Positions 8,441 to 14,721 of a stretch of 14,730 nucleotides of DNA are shown piece by piece; position 1 is the first letter of the stretch, and each line of letters begins with the position of its first letter. A model generated the notes under the pieces. It did not search any database and was not told the origin of the DNA. It saw nothing but the letters and a program-made list of their open reading frames with translations. Position numbers and translations under genes: made by a program. Source of the stretch: JAQUSX01 sp035446985 (GTDB lineage: Bacteria > Bacillota > Clostridia > Christensenellales > CAG-314); assembly GCA_035446985.1 (NCBI GenBank), contig DAOTGG010000026.1:1-14730 (forward strand), written 5' to 3'.

Positions 8441-10154
8441 TTATCTCTTTCAAAACTGTTTCATCTATTTTTATTACTTTTCGGTCGTAAGTAAAAATAC
8501 CGTTTACTTCGTCTTCCACGTCCGAAAGCTGAGTGTAAATCGCGCCTGAAAGCCCTTCGTTAAGTTTCGGTATTATTTGATTTTCATATAGGTCGACGTA
8601 GGCTTCCTGCAATTTTTCACGGCTGTCCAAAACTTTGTAGCCAAAAGTTTTGCTTACGTTAAAACTATGCTCATTTTCTTTAAAACTGTATCCGCCGAAT
8701 TCCGAAAGCAAAATCGGGCGTTCGTCGGTAACGCTCGGCACGGGCTTGAAATAAATATGAATGCTCTTAAAGTCGCCGCCGCCTTGGTCGTGCCAGCCGC
8801 TCGCGTGGTCTACCAAGCGTTGTTTGTCGTGGTTTTTCGTCCATCTTGCAATACGGCAGGAGTCAAACTGTCCCCAGCCTTCGTTAAACGGCGTCCATAT
8901 AGCTAGCGAAACAACGTTTCTTAATAAATTCAACATTCTGTGATATTCCGCCAAATACAGCTTTCTTGATTTTGCGCTCCGTCTGCCAAAAAGACAATAT
9001 CTTTGGTCGCTCAGATTACCGCCCAAAAAAGGTATTATTTGCGTAATAAAAGGATTGTATTTCACGCCGCCGCTCGGCATATCCTGTATGACGAGCATAC
9101 CCAGTCTGTCGCAATGGTAGTACCATCTTAAAGGCTCTATTTTTATATGTTTTCTTAACGTATTGAAACCCAGTTCTTTCGTCTTTTCAATGTCGTAAAT
9201 AAGCGCATCGTCCGACGGCGCGGTGTACATTCCGTCCGACCAGTAACCTTGATCGAGTAAACCGTTCACAAAATACGGTTTATTGTTTAGCATAAAACAT
9301 TTTTTGCCGTTATGCTCGCCTATGCTAAACTTTCGCATACCGAAATAACTTTCCACTTTGTCCGTCTCGGATTCTATAAAAACCTTGTATAGAAATGGGG
9401 CTTCGGGAGACCATTCAGTAAATTCGGGCAGATTTACCGTTTCCGTGTCGCCGCACGCGCCGCTGGCGATTTTTTTATTTTCCGCGTCAAAAATGCTATA
9501 TTTCAGGTTTTTTAACACGCCGACTTTTTCCACGGCAAAAGTCACCGTTCCGTCGTCGAAATCGGGAATTATTTTAAGGTCTTTTATATACTGCGACGGC
9601 ACGCTTTCCAGCCATACCGTTTGCCAAATGCCGCTTTGCGGGGTGTACCATATACCGCCTCGGCGACTATTCTGTTTGCCGCGGGTGTAATAAGACCTGT
9701 CAGTATAATCTTTTACAATTACGCTAAGATAGTTTTTGCCGTATCGTAGCTTACCCGTAAGCTCCACCGTAAAGGGATAATATCCGCCGCTGTTGGAGCC
9801 TACTTTTTCGCCGTTTAGATACACTCCGCAAAACATATCCACCGCACCGAAGTTCAATAAAACTCTGCCTTTGTTAAACTTTTCGGGCAGCGTGAAAATT
9901 TTGCGGTAATGCAAATATTCATCGGCTTTGATTTTTTTATTAATTTTTGACAGCGAACTTTCTGGACTGAACGGCACGAGAATTTTACTGTCGTATCTAT
10001 CGGGTAATTTTTTGGATTTTGTAATCGCAAAATCCCATTCGCCGTTAAGACACAAATAACTGTCTCTAATTAATTGCGGACGGGGGTATTCGGTCAACAC
10101 TTTGGATTCATCAAGCTTTTCGCCCCATACCGTCGATAGATTTTGAAATCTCAT
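8421..10154 (-). CDS. Glycoside hydrolase family 2 enzyme
   Basis: A 577-residue GH2 protein (the family of beta-galactosidase, beta-glucuronidase and beta-mannosidase), retaining beta-glycosidases. An N-terminal sugar-binding jelly roll spans about 20-185 (YPRPQL, LNGEWDF, GAVDMFCGVYLNGE, RRGGIWYTPQSGIWQTVWLE). An Ig-like domain follows at about 190-275 and then a TIM barrel. The catalytic acid/base is E425 in TPFNEGWGQF and the likely nucleophile is E485 in LLSEFGGYS; both are present. There is no signal peptide or membrane segment, so it probably acts in the cytoplasm on imported oligosaccharides. No sugar transporter or regulator is adjacent, so the substrate cannot be told. The ATG has AAGGAG (10162-10167) at 7 nt. 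It is the first gene of a pair with tadA. Confidence 0.92.
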   Translation of the reverse strand: MRFQNLSTVWGEKLDESKVLTEYPRPQLIRDSYLCLNGEWDFAITKSKKLPDRYDSKILVPFSPESSLSKINKKIKADEYLHYRKIFTLPEKFNKGRVLLNFGAVDMFCGVYLNGEKVGSNSGGYYPFTVELTGKLRYGKNYLSVIVKDYTDRSYYTRGKQNSRRGGIWYTPQSGIWQTVWLESVPSQYIKDLKIIPDFDDGTVTFAVEKVGVLKNLKYSIFDAENKKIASGACGDTETVNLPEFTEWSPEAPFLYKVFIESETDKVESYFGMRKFSIGEHNGKKCFMLNNKPYFVNGLLDQGYWSDGMYTAPSDDALIYDIEKTKELGFNTLRKHIKIEPLRWYYHCDRLGMLVIQDMPSGGVKYNPFITQIIPFLGGNLSDQRYCLFGRRSAKSRKLYLAEYHRMLNLLRNVVSLAIWTPFNEGWGQFDSCRIARWTKNHDKQRLVDHASGWHDQGGGDFKSIHIYFKPVPSVTDERPILLSEFGGYSFKENEHSFNVSKTFGYKVLDSREKLQEAYVDLYENQIIPKLNEGLSGAIYTQLSDVEDEVNGIFTYDRKVIKIDETVLKEINEKLKF

Positions 10155-10177
10155 AATTCCGCTCCTTTTTTTCGTTT

Positions 10178-10207
10178 ATTATACCATACCACGCCTTTAT
10201 CACACAA
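10178..10207 (-). promoter_or_regulatory. Extended -10 promoter of the GH2-tadA operon
   Basis: On the minus strand a perfect TATAAT (10178-10183) is preceded by TGG (10184-10186), an extended -10. The weak -35 TTGTGT (10202-10207) is 18 bp upstream. The predicted start near 10171 leaves a short leader that contains the AAGGAG site. Confidence 0.8.
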
Positions 10208-10230
10208 TGTTTTGTCGCATAAATTAAAGG

Positions 10231-10245
10231 CGGCTTTTTTAGCCG
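10231..10245 (-). terminator. Possible terminator of the AmaP-like gene
   Basis: CGGCT (10231-10235) and AGCCG (10241-10245) form a 5-bp GC-rich stem around a 5-nt loop that contains the stop codon of the AmaP-like gene. Read leftward it is followed only by CCTTTAATTT, a weak T tract, so termination may be partial. It also lies just upstream of the GH2 promoter. Confidence 0.5.
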
Positions 10246-11036
10246 TCTTCATTTTCATTTGTGCTGGTTTCGTTATTTTCCTGATTCTCTTTTTCGCTTT
10301 CACTCTCTTTGCCGCCGCTCGGTTCCTCCCACGGTCCTTCGTTTTTTTCCTTCATGACTTCTTTTATTTCTTCAAGTTTTTCGCTGTCGCTCTTTTTGTC
10401 TGTATCGTCGTCTTCATTTTTTTCATCGTATATCGGCTCAATAGCGTCATGAATATATTGTTTGGAGCAGCCGCGTTTTTCTTTCAAGTTTTTCGCTTGC
10501 GACTGCGCTTTTTTCAAATCCGCCACGTATTTCGTCTTTAAATTTTTGACGATAAAATCGATTGAATTAAACCGTACTCCAAGTCCATTATAAAAACTGT
10601 CTGCTATCATACATCTAAGAGTGTCCACGCTTTCTTCCACGTCGTTTCCTGTAATACCTACCGTCACACGCAGATTAAATCCGTATTTATCGTCCTGGTG
10701 AATATGAATTTTTTTTACATAAATACCTTTAATTTTTCTGCCTTCGGCGATAACCAGCCGCTTTATTACTTTTGTTGTCGTCATCGTTTTTGATTCCGCG
10801 TCGGAAAAAAGGAGCAGCCTTTTTAGCGTGCCGCTGCTTGTGAAAGTGGCGACGAGTATATATACGCTCAAAAGCGCAAATAAAACGGTCAATATTCCAA
10901 GCAGTATTTTTACAAGACTGTTGTCAAAAAGTCCCGCTTCCAACACTCCCAATGGAATAAAAATTACAAACAGCACAAAAATCGCGCCGATACTTATTTG
11001 AGCGACTATCGCTATTTTTTCAAAACTTCTTCGCAT
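10239..11036 (-). CDS. amaP: AmaP-like membrane anchor of the Asp23 (alkaline shock) type
   Basis: A 265-residue protein resembling AmaP, the membrane anchor for the alkaline-shock protein Asp23 in Gram-positive bacteria. Two membrane segments lie near residues 8-30 and 41-63. They are followed by an Asp23-like domain (about 85-165; VIAEGRKIKGIYVKKI, then LRVTVGITGNDVEESVDTLR). A tail of some 90 residues from about 175 is strongly acidic and looks disordered (runs such as NEDDDTDKKSDSEKLEE). No asp23/gls24 gene is adjacent in the window. The ATG is the only plausible start, since a stop lies 8 codons upstream and the first membrane segment begins almost at once, yet no Shine-Dalgarno sequence precedes it. 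A GATAAT box ending 6 nt before the ATG would allow a leaderless transcript. The family call rests on architecture and motif resemblance. Confidence 0.7.
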   Translation of the reverse strand: MRRSFEKIAIVAQISIGAIFVLFVIFIPLGVLEAGLFDNSLVKILLGILTVLFALLSVYILVATFTSSGTLKRLLLFSDAESKTMTTTKVIKRLVIAEGRKIKGIYVKKIHIHQDDKYGFNLRVTVGITGNDVEESVDTLRCMIADSFYNGLGVRFNSIDFIVKNLKTKYVADLKKAQSQAKNLKEKRGCSKQYIHDAIEPIYDEKNEDDDTDKKSDSEKLEEIKEVMKEKNEGPWEEPSGGKESESEKENQENNETSTNENEDG

Positions 11037-11042
11037 AAATTT

Positions 11043-11048
11043 ATTATC
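11043..11048 (-). promoter_or_regulatory. Possible -10 box for a leaderless AmaP-like transcript
   Basis: GATAAT on the minus strand ends 6 nt before the ATG at 11036. A start site about 7 nt downstream would fall on the ATG itself. The -35 region (GAATTT at 17-bp spacing, in the terminator T run) is poor, so this is tentative. Confidence 0.35.
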
Positions 11049-11064
11049 GGTTATTTACGCAAAA

Positions 11065-11093
11065 AAAATTCCGCGAACTTCTCGCGGAATTTT
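11065..11093 (-). terminator. Intrinsic terminator of ftsH
   Basis: A perfect 12-bp stem (11065-11076 with 11082-11093) with the GC core TTCCGCG/CGCGGAA and a 5-nt loop is followed, leftward, by an unbroken run of eight T. It begins about 10 nt after the ftsH stop and is the clearest terminator in the window. Confidence 0.95.
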
Positions 11094-11102
11094 AATTTTA
11101 AT

Positions 11103-13067
11103 TTATACTGGTAAAACTGTGTTAGCGTTGTCGTTGTCTTCTTTTTCTTTTTTGCTCTTTTTCTCGAGTTCTTCTTCTTTTTTGTTTATAAAATCGATGA
11201 TTTTTTCATAGCTTTCGCCGTTTACTATCATATCGACTTCTTCGTGATATATCGTTTCTTTTTCCAAAAGAATTCTTGCCATTGTTTGAAGAGCGTCCAT
11301 TTTTTCAGTCAAAATCTTCGTTGCGAGTTTGTGGCAGTCGTCGATAATTTTGCGTTTTTCTTCGTCTATTATCGCTGACATTTCTTCGGAATAAGAATGC
11401 TGCGTCTGATAATATTTACCTACGAAAATTTCTCCTTCGCTTCCGTAAAACAGCGGTCCAAGTCTATCGCTCATACCCCACTCGGTGACCATCTGGTGCG
11501 CCAGTTTCGTAACGTGCTTGATATCGGAAGAAGCTCCGCTGCTTATGTTTTCGCTGGTTAGTTCTTCCGCTACTCTTCCGCCGAGTGACATTGTGATAGT
11601 ATCGAGAAGTTTTGCTTTTGTAATATGACTGTTGTCGTTGTCGGGACGGGTAAGCGTGTAACCTGCCGCTTGACCGCGGGGAATAATCGTAACCTCTTGG
11701 ACGGAATCGCAGTATTTAAGCGTTTCAGCCAATATCGCGTGTCCTGCCTCGTGATAAGCGGTAATGCGTTTATCTGGCTCGGTTACAAGCTTGGATTTTT
11801 TGCTTGGTCCCATTATGATTTTGTTTATGCCTTCGGTTATGTCGTTCATCGTAATATAATTACGACGAGCGCGCGTAGCCAGTATTGCCGCTTCGTTCAA
11901 TAGGTTTTCCAAATCCGCTCCGGAAAATCCCGCTGTTATACGCGCGATTGTTTTGAAGTCCGTTCCCGGTCCTAGGTGTTTGTTGCGGGCGTGAACTTTT
12001 AGTATCGCCTCGCGGCCTCTTACGTCTGGCATATTAACGTATATTTGTCTGTCGAATCTGCCTGGTCTAATTAAAGCCGGATCAAGAACGTCCGAACGGT
12101 TTGTCGCCGCCATTATGATTATGCCCGTATTGGTTTCAAAGCCGTCCATTTCTACGAGCAATTGGTTAAGGGTTTGTTCTCTCTCGTCGTTGCCTCCGCC
12201 TAAGCCCGCGCCTCTTTGACGTCCGACCGCGTCGATTTCGTCAATAAACACGATACAAGGAGTATTGCGTTTCGCCGTTTCAAACATATCTCTTACTCTG
12301 CTTGCGCCGACGCCTACGTACATTTCAACAAAATCGCTGCCTGTGATAGAGAAGAACGGCACTCCCGCTTCTCCCGCAACCGCTTTCGCAAACAAAGTTT
12401 TACCTGTTCCCGGAGGGCCTACTAAAAGTATACCGTGAGGAATACGTGCTCCCATTTCGGTATAGCGTTTCGGATTTTTGAGAAAGTCGATAATCTCGAC
12501 CAGCTCTTCTTTTTCTTCTTCCGCACCAGCCACGTCGGCAAAACGCACTTTTACGTTTTGAATAACTCGCGCCTTGCTTTTGCCGAACATTATATTTTGA
12601 TTATTTTGTTTTCCAACGTAGCGCATTAAGAAGAATATTAAAAGCACTCCCGCAACGATAGTCAGAGCGGGAACGACGAATTCCTTCCATGAACCGGCGT
12701 CCAAATCGGAATAAGTAATATCGACGCTCAAATCAAGACGGTTCATAATATCAGCTACGTCTGTTTGAAATTGAAGTCTGCTTGGAGCTATCGCCGTAAT
12801 GTCGTAATATACCGACGTATTTATCGGCGCGTTTTGTAATATGTTTGTTTGATAATTTTCGCTGTCTTTTCTTACCGCCTTTATAAGACACGAACCATCG
12901 TAATATACCGAATAAAGTTTATCTTCCTGCAATTCGTCCAAAAAATCATAGTAAGTAATAACTTCTTTTTGGGTATTTCCGAACACTTGCCACAAAACCA
13001 CTATCGCTATTATCAGCGTAGCGATTGTAAAAATCGTGCCTAACAAGTTTCTTTTTTTGTTTTCCAA
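11103..13067 (-). CDS. ftsH: ATP-dependent zinc metalloprotease FtsH
   Basis: FtsH is the membrane-bound AAA+ protease that degrades misassembled membrane proteins and selected regulators. The 654-residue product has a first membrane segment at about 8-29, an extracytoplasmic domain, a second segment at about 128-149, then the AAA+ module. Walker A is GPPGTGKT (217-224), Walker B is IVFIDEIDA, and the second region of homology ends in RPGRFDRQ. The protease has HEAGH (H439, E440, H443), with D515 in GASSDIK as the likely third zinc ligand. The C-terminal tail is charged. The start codon is TTG (13065-13067), supported by AGAGGAG (13074-13080) with 6 nt spacing and by a membrane segment that follows at once. 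It is transcribed alone from its own promoter and has its own terminator. Confidence 0.98.
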   Translation of the reverse strand: MENKKRNLLGTIFTIATLIIAIVVLWQVFGNTQKEVITYYDFLDELQEDKLYSVYYDGSCLIKAVRKDSENYQTNILQNAPINTSVYYDITAIAPSRLQFQTDVADIMNRLDLSVDITYSDLDAGSWKEFVVPALTIVAGVLLIFFLMRYVGKQNNQNIMFGKSKARVIQNVKVRFADVAGAEEEKEELVEIIDFLKNPKRYTEMGARIPHGILLVGPPGTGKTLFAKAVAGEAGVPFFSITGSDFVEMYVGVGASRVRDMFETAKRNTPCIVFIDEIDAVGRQRGAGLGGGNDEREQTLNQLLVEMDGFETNTGIIIMAATNRSDVLDPALIRPGRFDRQIYVNMPDVRGREAILKVHARNKHLGPGTDFKTIARITAGFSGADLENLLNEAAILATRARRNYITMNDITEGINKIIMGPSKKSKLVTEPDKRITAYHEAGHAILAETLKYCDSVQEVTIIPRGQAAGYTLTRPDNDNSHITKAKLLDTITMSLGGRVAEELTSENISSGASSDIKHVTKLAHQMVTEWGMSDRLGPLFYGSEGEIFVGKYYQTQHSYSEEMSAIIDEEKRKIIDDCHKLATKILTEKMDALQTMARILLEKETIYHEEVDMIVNGESYEKIIDFINKKEEELEKKSKKEKEDNDNANTVLPV

Positions 13068-13073
13068 TTATGT

Positions 13074-13080
13074 CTCCTCT
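13074..13080 (-). promoter_or_regulatory. Ribosome binding site for the TTG start of ftsH
   Basis: AGAGGAG on the minus strand lies 6 nt before the TTG at 13067. No ATG or GTG in frame is nearby, so this site decides the start. Confidence 0.85.
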
Positions 13081-13143
13081 GCCGAACCGTGGCTCTATTT
13101 TTTAAAGTTTTTTAATAAACTGTTTTTGTTTGTTATGGTGTTC

Positions 13144-13172
13144 AGTTTATCATAATAAATTCTTAGTGTCAA
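13144..13172 (-). promoter_or_regulatory. Sigma-A promoter of ftsH
   Basis: A perfect TTGACA (13167-13172) is followed 17 bp later by TAAACT (13144-13149), with TGA just before the -10 (extended -10). Transcription would start near 13137, leaving a leader of about 70 nt before the TTG start codon. Confidence 0.85.
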
Positions 13173-13194
13173 TGCGTTTGAATTTTACTTCGGC

Positions 13195-13212
13195 AAAGTT
13201 TCACAAAACTTT
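13195..13212. repeat. Inverted repeat between yyaC and ftsH
   Basis: AAAGTTT and AAACTTT form a perfect 7-bp stem around a CACA loop. It lies between the yyaC stop and the ftsH -35 box. It could be a weak yyaC terminator, but no T run follows on either strand, so its role is open. Confidence 0.5.
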
Positions 13213-13241
13213 CATTCAGTCAAAATATGATTTTCAACCTA

Positions 13242-13736
13242 TCACGCCGTTATCGCTTCGGCAATGATTTTTGACATATGCTCAAGCAATTTTTCACGGT
13301 CATATGATGTGACGTAAAAATCTTTAAGTCCTTTTATTCCGATAATTCCAAGGATGGAGTAATCGCCGATATTGGGTAAATTTTTGTTTGTCGCAGCACC
13401 CGGAGTAGTGCCTCCTTCCAATATTTGAACAGAGCCGATTTCGGTCGTTTCTCCGACGGCGGCATCGATAACGACAACTTTTTTGTCGGGGTGCAAAAGC
13501 TTTATCACTCTGTATGCTTTTAATAGATTAAGCGCGTTTATGTTGTTGCCCATATAACCGTACACAAAAATCGCCTTCTTATCCTGCTCCATAAGTATAT
13601 TGCCTACGCGCGGACCAAGGCTGTCGCTAAGTATATGCTCCGTTCCAATACACATATAAACGCACTCTTCGCTCGGAGGCAGCGAACGGGAAATTATTTC
13701 AGATACGTTATCTTTGCCCAAAATACTAAATTGCAT
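13242..13736 (-). CDS. yyaC: YyaC-family (DUF1256) sporulation protein
   Basis: A 164-residue protein of the YyaC family, a spore-former family whose fold resembles the germination protease Gpr and hydrogenase-maturation proteases; its exact role is not established. Family landmarks are visible: GTEHILSDSLGPRVG at 31-45 (candidate acidic residue D38), VVIDAAVG at 88-95 (D91), GGTTPGAATNKNLPNIGD at 108-125, then ILGIIG. Relative to the usual 'GPLKPGAGVNK' and 'YGTLDNPVHA' blocks it is divergent (GTTPGAATNK, YGYMGNNINA). The length is near the family norm. The ATG has AAAGGAG (13742-13748) with 5 nt spacing. It is the first gene left of a gene-free region that ends in parS; yyaC also lies near the origin in Bacillus. 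No other sporulation gene is in the window. Confidence 0.85.
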   Translation of the reverse strand: MQFSILGKDNVSEIISRSLPPSEECVYMCIGTEHILSDSLGPRVGNILMEQDKKAIFVYGYMGNNINALNLLKAYRVIKLLHPDKKVVVIDAAVGETTEIGSVQILEGGTTPGAATNKNLPNIGDYSILGIIGIKGLKDFYVTSYDREKLLEHMSKIIAEAITA

Positions 13737-13759
13737 TTTTGCTCCTTTTTGCCGTTAAT

Positions 13760-13789
13760 TATTATACGGCTTTTTGTAGTTTAGTATTG
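13760..13789 (-). promoter_or_regulatory. Promoter of yyaC, possibly forespore-type
   Basis: TATAATA (13760-13766) lies 18 bp downstream of CAATA (13785-13789) on the minus strand. TATAAT fits a sigma-A -10, but no good -35 lies at 16-18 bp. The CAATA-N18-TATAATA arrangement resembles sigma-G promoters (about GAATA-N18-CATACTA), which would suit a sporulation gene. The -10 position is likely; the sigma factor is uncertain. Confidence 0.5.
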
Positions 13790-13816
13790 ACACTTTCGCG
13801 TGAAAAATAACGTAAT
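13787..13816 (+). promoter_or_regulatory. Possible rightward promoter in the gene-free region
   Basis: A perfect TTGACA (13787-13792) is followed 18 bp later by CGTAAT (13811-13816), a four-of-six -10 match. It would transcribe into the gene-free region. It overlaps the yyaC promoter on the other strand, so the two could interfere with each other. Confidence 0.35.
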
Positions 13817-13825
13817 AATAAATAA

Positions 13826-13838
13826 TGAACTTTGTTCA
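13826..13838. repeat. Short inverted repeat after the rightward promoter
   Basis: TGAAC and GTTCA flank TTT. The repeat lies about 10 bp downstream of the possible rightward -10 box, a position that would suit an operator or the first helix of a transcript. It is too short to be certain. Confidence 0.35.
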
Positions 13839-13869
13839 CTTATAATCAAAGCATGGCTGTATAAGATAG

Positions 13870-13885
13870 AATACTGATGAGTATT
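13870..13885. repeat. Short hairpin with a GATG loop
   Basis: AATACT and AGTATT form a perfect 6-bp stem around GATG. No T run long enough for termination follows on either strand. Confidence 0.35.
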
Positions 13886-14380
13886 TTACTTAAATATTCA
13901 AAAATGCGTTTTACTCTAATGTACTGTATTTATAAAAGGAGAATTTTAATATATTTTTCGTCAGACTTTACATTGGGCAAGGTTTAGTATTCGTTTTATG
14001 ACACCTGAACGGCGGAGACCAGCTTAATAATTTTTCATAATCAAGGGCTTCTTATCTTTTCAATTCTGCCTTTCTTTGTCGTAATTTATATAATGAAATT
14101 ACTTTTCGGTATCTAAAAAATGCGCAAAAGACTTTGCTTTTTGCAGACATGAATTTATGTTTTAAAACTATTTAACGAATTTTTGCTTGCCTATCCGAAA
14201 GCGCGTTTATTATTAAATTGATTTTAAGCAAAGCATCCGTCTCTTAAGGTATCTGTCAATAAGCCCAATAATGAAAATGCAATTTTTATTTGATGAAAGC
14301 CTGCCTACTTAGCGGCGTTAGAAATGAATAAAAATTCCTAGAGCAAATTTTATTGAATTTAAGAATTATCTTTTGAGATG

Positions 14381-14393
14381 AGATACCGTATCT
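14381..14393. repeat. Inverted repeat AGATAC-C-GTATCT
   Basis: Two perfect 6-bp arms are separated by one base. This form is more typical of a protein-binding half-site pair than of an RNA hairpin. No promoter is evident beside it. Confidence 0.35.
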
Positions 14394-14461
14394 GTATTTC
14401 CACAGACTTTGTATTAGTCATTACACCAAGAGCATTAGAAAACGCAGACTAAAAGCTTCTT

Positions 14462-14481
14462 TTTAGAAATCGATTTCTAAA
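14462..14481. repeat. Perfect 20-bp palindrome
   Basis: TTTAGAAATCGATTTCTAAA is identical to its own reverse complement over all 20 bases, with no spacer. Such symmetry suggests a binding site for a dimeric DNA-binding protein. It lies about 225 bp left of parS, in the gene-free region. Confidence 0.7.
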
Positions 14482-14636
14482 GTTATGTGAGGTTGAAAAT
14501 CTAAGGTTTTTTGCTGATTTTTCGTCAAGCGTTCTGAGACAGAATTTTTTTCAAACCATACTTTTTTCAACATGTTTTATGAATTTGCAAAATTCGCCTG
14601 TTAAAAACCGCGGAAATATAATAGGTCTAAAATATA

Positions 14637-14646
14637 GCAAATTTGC
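14637..14646. repeat. Palindrome GCAAATTTGC with a matching upstream arm
   Basis: GCAAATTTGC is a perfect 10-bp palindrome. Its first half can alternatively pair with AATTTGC at 14582-14588, which would enclose about 48 nt in a long hairpin. Either could arise by chance in AT-rich sequence. Confidence 0.3.
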
Positions 14647-14705
14647 GACTACCCAGTTATGCTGTCCTTTTTCCCTATGCAGTCTTTTTAAAAAAGTGAT
14701 AGTTT

Positions 14706-14721
14706 TGTTTCACGTGGAACA
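14706..14721. other. parS: parS centromere site
   Basis: TGTTTCACGTGGAACA is, on the other strand, TGTTCCACGTGAAACA, which is one of the exact Bacillus-type parS sequences bound by ParB/Spo0J. All 16 positions agree with the consensus. ParB loading at parS organises the origin region, so the site implies that the origin and parAB are within reach, most likely beyond the right edge. Confidence 0.9.

Larger units (their letters stand above)
13737..14705. other. Gene-free region next to parS
   Basis: About 970 bp with no open frame of 60 or more codons on either strand. The only short frames seen (such as a 9-codon one at 13998 and a 32-codon basic one on the minus strand) lack ribosome binding sites. 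The sequence is AT-rich and holds the yyaC promoter, a rightward TTGACA, several small inverted repeats and a 20-bp palindrome. I found no exact DnaA box (TTATCCACA), so an origin is not supported, and no tRNA, tmRNA, RNase P or SRP signature. It may be a regulatory or structural spacer, an unannotated RNA gene, or a fully decayed gene. Confidence 0.6.

Noticed and set aside
10143..10541. A 132-codon hydrophobic frame on the plus strand.
   Set aside because: It is antisense to the AmaP-like gene; its Phe-rich composition mirrors the acidic, Lys/Glu-rich tail, and it lacks a ribosome binding site.
13870..13900. CTGATGA followed by a short helix, resembling a hammerhead ribozyme core.
   Set aside because: The required GAAA after stem II is not present (TCAAAA instead) and no stem I or stem III pairing was found.
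13935..14000. AAAGGAG followed by a 16-codon frame, and a 9-codon ATG frame at 13998.
   Set aside because: The first would need an ATA start, and the second has no ribosome binding site; neither shows coding character.
14249..14260. TTGACA on the minus strand as a promoter inside the gene-free region.
   Set aside because: No acceptable -10 box lies 16-18 bp downstream and there is no gene for it to serve; one such hexamer is expected by chance.
14395..14405. ATTTCCACA, a partial DnaA-box match, considered as a sign of an origin in the gene-free region.
   Set aside because: It has two mismatches and no companions; an origin would need several boxes.
13953..14527. An 11-base direct repeat (ATTTTTCGTCA at 13953 and 14517) and a repeated CAGACTTT (13962 and 14403).
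   Set aside because: There are only two copies each, in AT-rich DNA, with irregular spacing; chance explains them.
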